A stretch of DNA of 5,935 nucleotides from Actinomycetes bacterium (GTDB lineage: Bacteria; Actinomycetota; Acidimicrobiia; Acidimicrobiales; Acidimicrobiaceae): NCBI GenBank assembly GCA_021792075.1, contig JAJYVK010000113.1, positions 1-5,935 of the forward strand. Direction: 5' to 3'. Below, piece after piece: positions 1 to 5,935 of the stretch; positions within the stretch are counted from its first letter, which is position 1; every line of letters starts with the position of its first letter. The notes under the pieces are model-generated. The model saw only the letters and a program-made list of their open reading frames with translations. It was not told the origin of the DNA and ran no database searches. The position numbers were made by a program, and so were the translations under genes.

Positions 1-708
1 TCTGTAGCTCTTTGCCATCGCCTCGTAGAGTCCACCAGCGGTTATCAACGCCAATGTCGGCAGCAGATGACGCATACGCACGCCCGAAACGAAGAGTATC
101 CCGATCGCCGTAGCCCCAACAACCATCGCTGTCCCCATGTCCGGCTCCACCAGAATAAGTAGCGCTGCAACGCTGGTGGCGAGAATTACCGGCTGGAGCA
201 CCTTTCTCCAGTCGCCGATCTGATCGGCTCTGCTAGTGGCAACTCCCGCGGCAAATATCGCTACTGCAAGCTTGGTGATCTCTGAAGGCTGAACACGAAT
301 GATGCCGAAGCCCAGCCAGCGCGACGACCCGCCAACGTTGTAGCCCACGTGTGGAATCAGGACGGCAACCAGCGCGAAACCGCTCAAAAGAATTGGTACC
401 CCTCTGTATTTGAGAAGGATGTCGAGGTCAAGACGGGTTCCAAGAGCAAAAGCCACAAGCCCCAAAAATACCCACAGCATCTGCTTTTCAAAAAGTGAAA
501 ATGGATTGTGATCCGATACCAGCGAAGGGACAAATGAGGTTGACAGAACCATCGAGACGCCAATGGCGGTAAGCACTCCTATCAGCAAGACCAGGACGTG
601 GCTGTCGGGGCCAAAGCCGTTTTCAGCAGCCAAGATCCTCAACATGAGATCTGTCACTTTCGAAAGAAGCCGCCCCCTATGACGGCGAGTTGCCACACCT
701 GCGGTCAT
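1..708 (-). CDS. ftsW: FtsW, septal peptidoglycan glycosyltransferase (SEDS family), 3' end cut by window
   Basis: The frame is open from ATG at 708 to the window edge, giving 236 codons and no stop, so the C-terminal part is missing. SEDS family signatures are visible: GGSSRW at residues 126-131, QPSEITKLA at 140-148 and EPDMGTAM at 188-195. Hydrophobic segments lie at about 38-58, 78-90, 104-120, 144-157, 171-187, 193-209 and from 215 on, consistent with the first six or seven of about ten membrane helices. FtsW polymerises lipid II into glycan strands at the division septum, paired with the class B PBP FtsI, which is encoded four genes upstream in this operon. The catalytic Asp of the family lies in a later extracellular loop and should fall outside the window. 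The start overlaps the murD stop as ATGA and has AAGGGG six bases upstream. The first 30 residues are basic and cytoplasmic in character; an internal ATG at residue 22 is a less likely start. FtsW is chosen over RodA because of the dcw context. Confidence 0.95.
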   Translation of the reverse strand, partial: MTAGVATRRHRGRLLSKVTDLMLRILAAENGFGPDSHVLVLLIGVLTAIGVSMVLSTSFVPSLVSDHNPFSLFEKQMLWVFLGLVAFALGTRLDLDILLKYRGVPILLSGFALVAVLIPHVGYNVGGSSRWLGFGIIRVQPSEITKLAVAIFAAGVATSRADQIGDWRKVLQPVILATSVAALLILVEPDMGTAMVVGATAIGILFVSGVRMRHLLPTLALITAGGLYEAMAKSYR

Positions 709-2030
709 AGCACACCCCTTACCGACCTAATGGTCTCTAAAACGGCCCTAAAATCATCGCCTCTTTGCTCATAGGAGCTGTACCAGTCATAGGAGGTGCA
801 GCCAGGAGAGAGCAAGACGACATCACCTTTCGCCGCAAGCTGGATAGCACTTTTCACAGCTTCACTCATTGAGGAGGCCTTTACCACCGGCACCGAGCTT
901 CCTTCTGCGAAAAGTGCTGCAAGCTCGTCAGACGACTGGCCAATGGCGACAACCGCTTTGAGCTTGGGAGCCAGAGTTACAAGTGGCGAAAGATCCAGAC
1001 CCTTGTTCTTTCCGCCAGCAATCAGGACAACGGAGTCGAATCCACGAACTCCCGCAATTACCGACGCAGGGGTAGTAGCCTTGGAGTCGTTGTAAAAGGA
1101 CACTCCGTCGAGCATGCCAAGGAACTCAACCCTGTGAGGCAGGCCTCTGAACTCTTTCAGGACAGCGGCGATGTCGACAAGGCTGGCGCCCACACTGTAC
1201 GCGGCAGCAGCGCTTGCCAGCGCATTTTCCAGATCGTGCGGCAAAGTCCGAACCATCTCTGAAAGAAGCAGGAATGGCTCTCCATTTTTCGTAAGCGCTG
1301 AACGCTGAGGATCTAACCCGAAGTCAAAAGAACCGAGACCAAAGCTCAACCTTCTAACTCCCGGCCGAAGCTCGATTCCAGATACGATCGGATCGCCGCC
1401 GTTGACCACTGCGGTATCCCCCTCCTGCTGGTTCTCGAATATTTTGGCCTTTGATGCGAGGTAGTCGTCTATCCCCTTATGCCAATCGAGGTGGTCAGGG
1501 GTGAAGTTGGTCCAAACGGCGATCTTCGGACGGAAGCTCTCCGTCGTTGCAAGCTGAAACGACGAGGCCTCAACTACAAAATAATCAAGCTTTTCACCCA
1601 GCATGGAAACAATCGGGGTCCCGATATTGCCGACCGCCCTCGCCCGCAAACCAGCACGCGCCAGCATCTCCGTTATAAGAGTGGTAACTGTGGTCTTGCC
1701 ATTTGTTCCCGTTACCGCCACCATTGGAGTCGTGCTGTGACGATACGCCAGCTCCAACTCCGAGATTGGCGACTGTGCAAACTGAAACACTGGATGAGAT
1801 CTCGGTACACCGGGCGACACGACTACAAGATCGGCACTTTCTAGGACCGATCGAAACTGAGCCTCGAAAGATGACGCCATCCCCAGCGACGACGGCGAGC
1901 TGCCTCTTTTGGCGTCGTCATATACGCTCACCACCGCCCCTTTCCCCTCCAGGAACTCAACTACTGCTCGTCCGGTAATCCCGTATCCGATGACAACCGC
2001 ACGCTTGCCGCGGTAAGTAGGCGCTGTCAT
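705..2030 (-). CDS. murD: MurD, UDP-N-acetylmuramoyl-L-alanine--D-glutamate ligase
   Basis: A 441-residue cytoplasmic Mur ligase, a normal length for MurD. It adds D-glutamate to UDP-MurNAc-L-Ala using ATP. The N-terminal Rossmann-like nucleotide-sugar domain begins with VVIGYGITG at residues 12-20, and the MurD-type SPGVP is at 72-76. The central ATPase domain has the P-loop GTNGKTT at 108-114, EASSFQL at 154-160 and NFTPDHLDWH at 175-184. K194 aligns by eye with the carbamylated lysine of E. coli MurD. The C-terminal domain has HRVEF at 299-303, NDSKATTP at 314-321 and SPGCTSYDW at 408-416, followed by the conserved RGDDF at 423-427. The frame stays open upstream to an ATG at 2141, but the ATG at 2030 is chosen: it forms the ATGA overlap with the mraY stop, the protein then starts like other MurDs, and the extra 37 residues would only be mraY read in another frame. 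The Shine-Dalgarno is weak (GCAGGT about seven bases upstream), so coupling to mraY translation is likely. Confidence 0.96.
   Translation of the reverse strand: MTAPTYRGKRAVVIGYGITGRAVVEFLEGKGAVVSVYDDAKRGSSPSSLGMASSFEAQFRSVLESADLVVVSPGVPRSHPVFQFAQSPISELELAYRHSTTPMVAVTGTNGKTTVTTLITEMLARAGLRARAVGNIGTPIVSMLGEKLDYFVVEASSFQLATTESFRPKIAVWTNFTPDHLDWHKGIDDYLASKAKIFENQQEGDTAVVNGGDPIVSGIELRPGVRRLSFGLGSFDFGLDPQRSALTKNGEPFLLLSEMVRTLPHDLENALASAAAAYSVGASLVDIAAVLKEFRGLPHRVEFLGMLDGVSFYNDSKATTPASVIAGVRGFDSVVLIAGGKNKGLDLSPLVTLAPKLKAVVAIGQSSDELAALFAEGSSVPVVKASSMSEAVKSAIQLAAKGDVVLLSPGCTSYDWYSSYEQRGDDFRAVLETIRSVRGVL
715..720 (-). promoter_or_regulatory. Ribosome binding site for ftsW
   Basis: The minus strand reads AAGGGG with six bases before the ATG at 708. 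It lies inside the last codons of murD and supports the chosen ftsW start over the internal ATG at residue 22. Confidence 0.5.
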
Positions 2031-3064
2031 TTCACGACCTGCCCAAGAGATAAAAAGTCCGCATAGAACAGGCCAAGTGCCAGCGCTGTAAACAAACCGG
2101 CCAAAATCCAGAACCGAATTATGACCGTCGTCTCTGGCCATCCGAGGAGTTCGAAGTGGTGGTGCAGGGGCGCCATGCGGAAAACACGGCGATGAAAGAT
2201 CCTAAAGCTGGCCACCTGAATCACAACCGAGAGCGTGATTATCACAAACAGTCCAGCAATGATCGGAAGAAGAAAGTCAAGACGCATCTCGACTCCCAAA
2301 GCTCCCAGCCCAGCCCCAATGGCTAGCGAGCCGGTATCACCCATGAATATCCTAGCTGGCGCCGCATTCCACCATAGGAAGCCTGCGCACGCCCCTGTCA
2401 TGGCCACCGCGACAATTGCAAGGTCGAGCCCCGAGCTGACTCCGTACACCTGAACATGTCTGAACTGCCAATATCCGATGATCCCGAGTATCGAAAAAGC
2501 GAAAATCGAAGAGCCCGCCGCCAAGCCATCTAAGCCGTCGGATAGATTGACCGCATTGGAGGCCCCGATGATCACCAGGACCACGAAGATTACCCAAACC
2601 GGCGTACTAAGATTGATTGCCAGAGCACCGGTTCGAACAAACGTTATCGTGTCGGGAAGATCCCCCAGATACCGGGCCCCCAGCGCAAAAAGGAGGGCGA
2701 CAAGGATCTGCCCTCCCAGCTTCCCCGATTTGGTCAGACCCAGAGATCTGTGATGGCGAACCTTTATCCAGTCATCGAGGAATCCAACCAGGCCAAAACC
2801 GACAACAACAAACACTACTAGGATTCCATCTGCCGTCCACGGAGCACCAAGTCTGGCATGCGCAATCAGATACCCGACTACGAAAGCCCCCAAGATAGCC
2901 AAACCACCCATTGTTGGAGTACCAGCTTTGGCAACGTGGCGCTGCGGCCCGTCTTCACGAATCTGCTGGCCGATCCCTCTCAACTGTAGAGCCTTGATCA
3001 ACACTGGGGTTGCGACCGCCGCCGCCAGCATGGCAAAGCCACCGGCCACAAAAATTGCGATCAC
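2027..3064 (-). CDS. mraY: MraY, phospho-N-acetylmuramoyl-pentapeptide transferase
   Basis: A 345-residue polytopic membrane enzyme of normal length that starts with GTG. It transfers phospho-MurNAc-pentapeptide from the UDP carrier to undecaprenyl phosphate, giving lipid I at the inner face of the membrane. Family motifs are intact: GTPTMGG at residues 48-54, the Asp pair in FLDDWIK at 95-101 (D97, D98), NLSDGLDGLA at 173-182, FMGDTGS at 240-246 with the conserved catalytic-site Asp D243, and PLHHHFE at 299-305. About ten hydrophobic segments can be counted, near residues 2-23, 52-70, 80-97, 117-131, 156-169, 185-200, 214-232, 245-257, 264-286 and 314-336. The start overlaps the murE stop as GTGA and has GGAG nine bases upstream. 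In most clusters of this order murF would precede it; here murE does. The motifs exclude the related WecA/TagO-type transferases, which lack the HHHFE signature. Confidence 0.97.
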   Translation of the reverse strand: MIAIFVAGGFAMLAAAVATPVLIKALQLRGIGQQIREDGPQRHVAKAGTPTMGGLAILGAFVVGYLIAHARLGAPWTADGILVVFVVVGFGLVGFLDDWIKVRHHRSLGLTKSGKLGGQILVALLFALGARYLGDLPDTITFVRTGALAINLSTPVWVIFVVLVIIGASNAVNLSDGLDGLAAGSSIFAFSILGIIGYWQFRHVQVYGVSSGLDLAIVAVAMTGACAGFLWWNAAPARIFMGDTGSLAIGAGLGALGVEMRLDFLLPIIAGLFVIITLSVVIQVASFRIFHRRVFRMAPLHHHFELLGWPETTVIIRFWILAGLFTALALGLFYADFLSLGQVVK

Positions 3065-4590
3065 GGTTGGCCGCTCCGCTGATAGCGAAGTATCGACCTC
3101 GCCACCTCTTGATCCGAAAAGGCAACCTCATTTTTACCGATGGTCTGCCGGGTCTCATGGCCCTTCCCGGCTATGACAACAACATCTTGTGGTTCGGCCA
3201 TCGAAAGCGCGAGCTCGATAGCCTGGCGTCTGTCTGCCTTGACGACCACCTGAGACGACTCGCCCAAAACCGTCAAGGCGCTCTTGGTCATTCCGGACAA
3301 AATCTCTTGTATTATCACTACGGGGTCTTCACTTCTAGGATTGTCTGAAGTCAAGATAGTAACGTCAGCGAGACTCTCCGCCACCTCACCCATAAGGGGC
3401 CTCTTACGTCGGTCGCGATCACCGCCACAACCAAACACCACGATTACCCTTCCCCCTTCAGGGATCATCACCCGCGCGGCTTCGAGAACTGCCTCGAGTG
3501 CAACCGGAGTATGGGCAAAGTCGACTATTACCTGGAATGGCTGGCCTTCCTCGATCCGTTCGAGGCGACCTGAAACCCCGCGGAAACCGCCGAGTCCGTT
3601 CTTTATCGCCTCAAATGAATACCCAAGCCTCTTAGCAGCCTTGGCGGCCGCCAGAGCGTTGTACACATTGTGCTTCCCAGCAACACCTAGCCGAATCAGC
3701 TGGCCCTCGATAACAAAGGTTGAGCCGTCGGCCTCCATCTTGAGATCGACCGCATCATCCATGGAATAGGTCTCCATGGCCACTTGGGAATCACGGATGA
3801 GGCGCACGCCCCATGGATCATCGACGTTGACTATTCCCATCCGACACCGGTGAGTCTCGAACAGCCGGGCCTTGGCCATGAAATAGGCGTCCATCGTGTG
3901 ATGATAGTCAAGATGGTCTTGAGTCAGATTGGTGAAAATTCCGATGTCATATATGATCTCGTCCACTCTGTGCTGGTCCAGTGCATGGGAAGAGACCTCC
4001 ATGATCGCAATATCACTTTCATCTTCCATTGCGCCATAAAGAGCACGTTGAATGATCGGCGATTCAGGAGTCGTCCGGTAACCGCTAAGGGTTCCCAGCA
4101 CAAACGGCGAGTGGCCGGCAGCACGCGATATGGCGGCCAACATGAACGACGTCGTCGTCTTGCCGTTGGTCCCAGTGATGCCTACCATCGGCATTCTGGT
4201 CGATGGATTTCCGTAGAAGGTGCTTGCGATCTTCGCCATCTGAACCCTCATCGAACCAGGCGGCACTCTTACCTGAACTATCGGAAGGGGCACAAACCGC
4301 TCCACCACCACAGCCACCGCACCCCTCGCCACGGCATCCTGTATGAAAAGATGCCCGTCAAAGTGCTCGCCAGCTATGGCACAAAAGAGATCTCCCTGGG
4401 ACACGTCGCGCGAATCCAAAGAGACTCCTGTCACAACCACCCCGTGCATTTCTCCAAGAATTGACACAGTCTCGATCGCTGATACCAGTTCAGAAAGCTC
4501 CATCAAAGGCGCCCGGGCACTGCGGCTACCTCCAGCTCCAACACCTCTTCTGTAGTCTGAACCACTCAACGCACGCTGATCTTCTGTCAT
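3061..4590 (-). CDS. murE: MurE, UDP-MurNAc-tripeptide synthetase, probably meso-diaminopimelate-adding
   Basis: A 509-residue cytoplasmic Mur ligase that adds the third stem-peptide residue to UDP-MurNAc-L-Ala-D-Glu. The N-terminal domain has SLDSRDVSQGDLF at residues 57-69. The central ATPase domain has the P-loop GTNGKTTT at 140-147, MEVSSHALDQHRV at 197-209 and NLTQDHLDYH at 221-230; K240 in AKARLF is the likely carbamylated lysine. The C-terminal domain has GRLERI at 341-346, FGCGGDRDRRKRPLMG at 386-401, DNPRSEDP at 416-423 and AGKGHE at 474-479. DNPR is the known signature for meso-DAP rather than L-lysine selection. The segment at 356-365 reads VDFAHTPVAL where VDYAHTPDAL is usual. About 29 residues precede the typical MurE beginning; M30 (ATG at 4501-4503) is an alternative start that would give 480 residues. 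The upstream ATG at 4590 is preferred because it makes an ATGA overlap with the ftsI stop, with a weak AAGGG about 12 bases upstream. No murF follows. Confidence 0.95.
   Translation of the reverse strand: MTEDQRALSGSDYRRGVGAGGSRSARAPLMELSELVSAIETVSILGEMHGVVVTGVSLDSRDVSQGDLFCAIAGEHFDGHLFIQDAVARGAVAVVVERFVPLPIVQVRVPPGSMRVQMAKIASTFYGNPSTRMPMVGITGTNGKTTTSFMLAAISRAAGHSPFVLGTLSGYRTTPESPIIQRALYGAMEDESDIAIMEVSSHALDQHRVDEIIYDIGIFTNLTQDHLDYHHTMDAYFMAKARLFETHRCRMGIVNVDDPWGVRLIRDSQVAMETYSMDDAVDLKMEADGSTFVIEGQLIRLGVAGKHNVYNALAAAKAAKRLGYSFEAIKNGLGGFRGVSGRLERIEEGQPFQVIVDFAHTPVALEAVLEAARVMIPEGGRVIVVFGCGGDRDRRKRPLMGEVAESLADVTILTSDNPRSEDPVVIIQEILSGMTKSALTVLGESSQVVVKADRRQAIELALSMAEPQDVVVIAGKGHETRQTIGKNEVAFSDQEVARSILRYQRSGQP
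3074..3077 (-). promoter_or_regulatory. Ribosome binding site for the mraY GTG start
   Basis: The minus strand reads GGAG with nine bases before the GTG at 3064. It lies inside the end of murE and supports the non-ATG start of mraY, alongside the GTGA stop-start overlap. Confidence 0.6.
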
Positions 4591-5935
4591 GGCGATAAAG
4601 AACCCTTGGTCTTAGTAAATTTATCAGTAGAAACGGTAGTGGCGTCGGCGTACTGAACAATATGCGACTGACCTCCAAAAGTAGGGAGAACAAGCGCCGC
4701 GGCTGATGCGGTGCCTGTCTTTGAGGCGCTGTTGGACAGAGATCCTCTCGCATATCCACTAGGAAGATAACCAGATGTTGGAGCCACGTCCATTCGCCGT
4801 AGAGCATACCCCATGATCTCGGAGAACACCGGCGCAGCCACAGATCCGCCATAAATTGGATTCGGGTGCTCCAAGACGACGATCGCAGACAATGGGGTCG
4901 AAGTGCCCTGCGTAAAGCCGACAAAGGTAGCCATGAAAGCCCCGGGCTGGTAGCCGGGCTTGTTTGGATATGGTATCTGAGCCGTCCCCGTCTTGCCGAT
5001 GATCTTGTATCCGGGGACCTGAGCAAGAGGCGCCGTTCCATTGGGAGACACTGTCTCGGAAAGCAACTCCTGCATAGTTGCCGCTATATTAGGCGCCAGT
5101 ACCTGCCTCGATTTCACCGACAAGTTATACGCTGGCTTGCCGTCTTGAGGAACAACCCTGTCAACCAGATGCGGGGTGACAAGCACCCCATTGTTCGCAA
5201 TCGCGTTGTAAGAGTCCAGAACCTGCAGCGCGGAGACGGCCTCGTCCTGACCTATTGGAACAGATCCTATTGCAGTTCCCGACCACTTTGCCGGATCCAC
5301 CAGGAATCCAGATGTCTCACCAGGAAATCCAAGACCGGTCGGAACTCCCCAACCGAAGTTCATGAAGGAGTTCGTAATCGTGTACTTGTTGAGATGTTGG
5401 GCAATAATAATCGTTCCTATATTGGAAGACTGAGCCAGTATCTGCTGTGGGCTCAATACCTCAGTGCCATGGACCTCCGCGTCGTGGAATGTGGCCCCAT
5501 CGATCATCAGATATGGAGGCACAACCACCTTGCTCGACGGCGTTATAATGCCGGCTTTGAGGGCAGCGGCAAATGTTGCAATCTTCGCCACCGAACCCGG
5601 CTCGTAGACATTGGTCACGGCCATATTGGTGGGAGCCTCGGCAAATCCGGTGATCTTGTTTGCAGAAGCAGATGAATTGGACGCCTTAGTGCCGGAGCTA
5701 GCGGTTAGCGAAGACGAAGCCGTAGTCCCCACGAGATTTGCCATTGCCAGGATCTGCCCATTTTGCGGATCCATGATGATCGCGCTTCCCGAAAGCGCCT
5801 GGCTCTTGACTATCTCAGCTCCAAGCGCCTGTTCAGTATTGAACTGGATTGCCTTGTCCAGCCCGATTACAAGGTTGTCCCCGGGCTTCGGAGGCACCAG
5901 ATCGACGGCCGCCCCTGGGAGCGGCGAGCCTGACT
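4587..5935 (-). CDS. ftsI: FtsI (class B penicillin-binding protein, septal transpeptidase), 5' end cut by window
   Basis: 448 residues are visible and the frame stays open to the window edge, so the membrane anchor and most of the N-terminal domain are missing. A GTG at 5895-5897 is internal, not the start: the codons before it encode GSPLPGAAVDLV, which continues the conserved class B PBP lead-in to the transpeptidase domain. Numbering residues from that GTG, the active-site SxxK is S102-V-A-K105 in YEPGSVAK, SxN is S157-S-N159, and KTG is K302-T-G304 in GKTGTA. Other family landmarks are MDPQNGQILAMAN at 42-54 and GFPGETSG at 190-197. The enzyme cross-links stem peptides in septal peptidoglycan on the outer side of the membrane, working with FtsW. 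Two oddities are a Ser/Ala/Thr-rich insert at 57-80 and a tail of about 66 residues after the transpeptidase domain that carries a second KTGTA. The ftsI symbol rests on the position just before murE; a SpoVD-type paralogue is less likely, and no PASTA domain is seen. Confidence 0.93.
   Translation of the reverse strand, partial: SGSPLPGAAVDLVPPKPGDNLVIGLDKAIQFNTEQALGAEIVKSQALSGSAIIMDPQNGQILAMANLVGTTASSSLTASSGTKASNSSASANKITGFAEAPTNMAVTNVYEPGSVAKIATFAAALKAGIITPSSKVVVPPYLMIDGATFHDAEVHGTEVLSPQQILAQSSNIGTIIIAQHLNKYTITNSFMNFGWGVPTGLGFPGETSGFLVDPAKWSGTAIGSVPIGQDEAVSALQVLDSYNAIANNGVLVTPHLVDRVVPQDGKPAYNLSVKSRQVLAPNIAATMQELLSETVSPNGTAPLAQVPGYKIIGKTGTAQIPYPNKPGYQPGAFMATFVGFTQGTSTPLSAIVVLEHPNPIYGGSVAAPVFSEIMGYALRRMDVAPTSGYLPSGYARGSLSNSASKTGTASAAALVLPTFGGQSHIVQYADATTVSTDKFTKTKGSLSP
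5658..5729 (-). other. Ser/Ala/Thr-rich low-complexity insert within FtsI
   Basis: Twenty of 24 residues are Ser, Thr, Ala or Gly (9 Ser, 4 Thr, 5 Ala, 2 Gly). The stretch sits between the AMAN strand and the active-site YEPGSVAK segment, where class B PBPs usually have a loop richer in Pro, Asp, Asn and aromatic residues. The reading frame is kept and the flanking motifs are intact, so it is probably a flexible surface loop rather than a sequencing error. Confidence 0.6.

Larger units (their letters stand above)
1..5935 (-). other. dcw operon segment ftsI-murE-mraY-murD-ftsW
   Basis: Five co-directional genes cover every base of the window and are joined by 4-base stop-start overlaps at 4587-4590, 3061-3064, 2027-2030 and 705-708. 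This implies one transcript whose promoter lies upstream of the window, beyond 5935. No stretch is non-coding, and I saw no convincing internal promoter or hairpin terminator. Typical clusters of this order would continue past ftsW with murG, murC, ftsQ and ftsZ; these would be outside the window. Confidence 0.85.

Noticed and set aside
2031..2141. Upstream extension of murD to an ATG at 2141
   Set aside because: The extra 37 residues overlap mraY coding sequence and do not resemble MurD; the ATG at 2030 gives the standard start and the ATGA overlap.
3759..3816. Three CCATGG hexamers within 58 bases, two forming an inverted repeat
   Set aside because: They fall in MurE codons for Ser-Met-Asp, Met-Glu and Asp-Pro-Trp type residues, with no stem long enough to suggest a regulatory structure.
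3784..4464. Open frame of 226 codons on the plus strand opposite murE
   Set aside because: It is antisense to conserved MurE motifs and its His- and Arg-rich translation resembles no family I know.
4866..5675. Open frame of 269 codons on the plus strand opposite ftsI
   Set aside because: It lies wholly antisense to a well-supported ftsI, its translation has no recognisable domain and is rich in Arg and Ser, as expected of a shadow frame.
5895..5897. GTG as the start of a 436-residue FtsI
   Set aside because: The frame continues upstream to the window edge with conserved class B PBP residues (GSPLPGAAVDL), so this is an internal Val codon in a truncated gene.

Overview
The window is a fully coding piece of a bacterial division and cell wall (dcw) cluster. 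All genes lie on the minus strand, so transcription runs from position 5935 towards position 1. In that order the genes are the 3' part of ftsI (class B penicillin-binding protein), murE, mraY, murD and the 5' part of ftsW. The two end genes are cut by the window edges.

Layout: ftsI occupies 4587-5935 (N-terminus missing), murE 3061-4590, mraY 2027-3064, murD 705-2030 and ftsW 1-708 (C-terminus missing). Each stop codon overlaps the next start codon by exactly 4 bases: ATGA, GTGA, ATGA, ATGA. There is no intergenic DNA, and no promoter, terminator, RNA gene, mobile element, CRISPR array or notable repeat was found. The genes are almost certainly co-transcribed and translationally coupled.

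How the genes work together: MurD adds D-Glu to UDP-MurNAc-L-Ala. MurE adds the third residue, which its DNPR motif suggests is meso-diaminopimelate. After MurF action, MraY transfers the phospho-MurNAc-pentapeptide to undecaprenyl phosphate to make lipid I. Once lipid II is made, FtsW polymerises glycan at the septum and FtsI cross-links it. The main oddity is that murF, normally between murE and mraY in this gene order, is absent; murE and mraY are fused directly by a GTGA overlap.

Organism: a bacterium with DAP-type peptidoglycan and moderate GC (mid-50s percent by eye, not computed). The gene order fits Actinomycetota among other phyla. The flavour of the MurD C-terminal motif and the Ser/Ala/Thr-rich FtsI suggest an actinobacterium, perhaps Acidimicrobiia-like, but this is a low-confidence guess. 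I see core housekeeping genes with a few unusual details, and no evidence of a new biological system.
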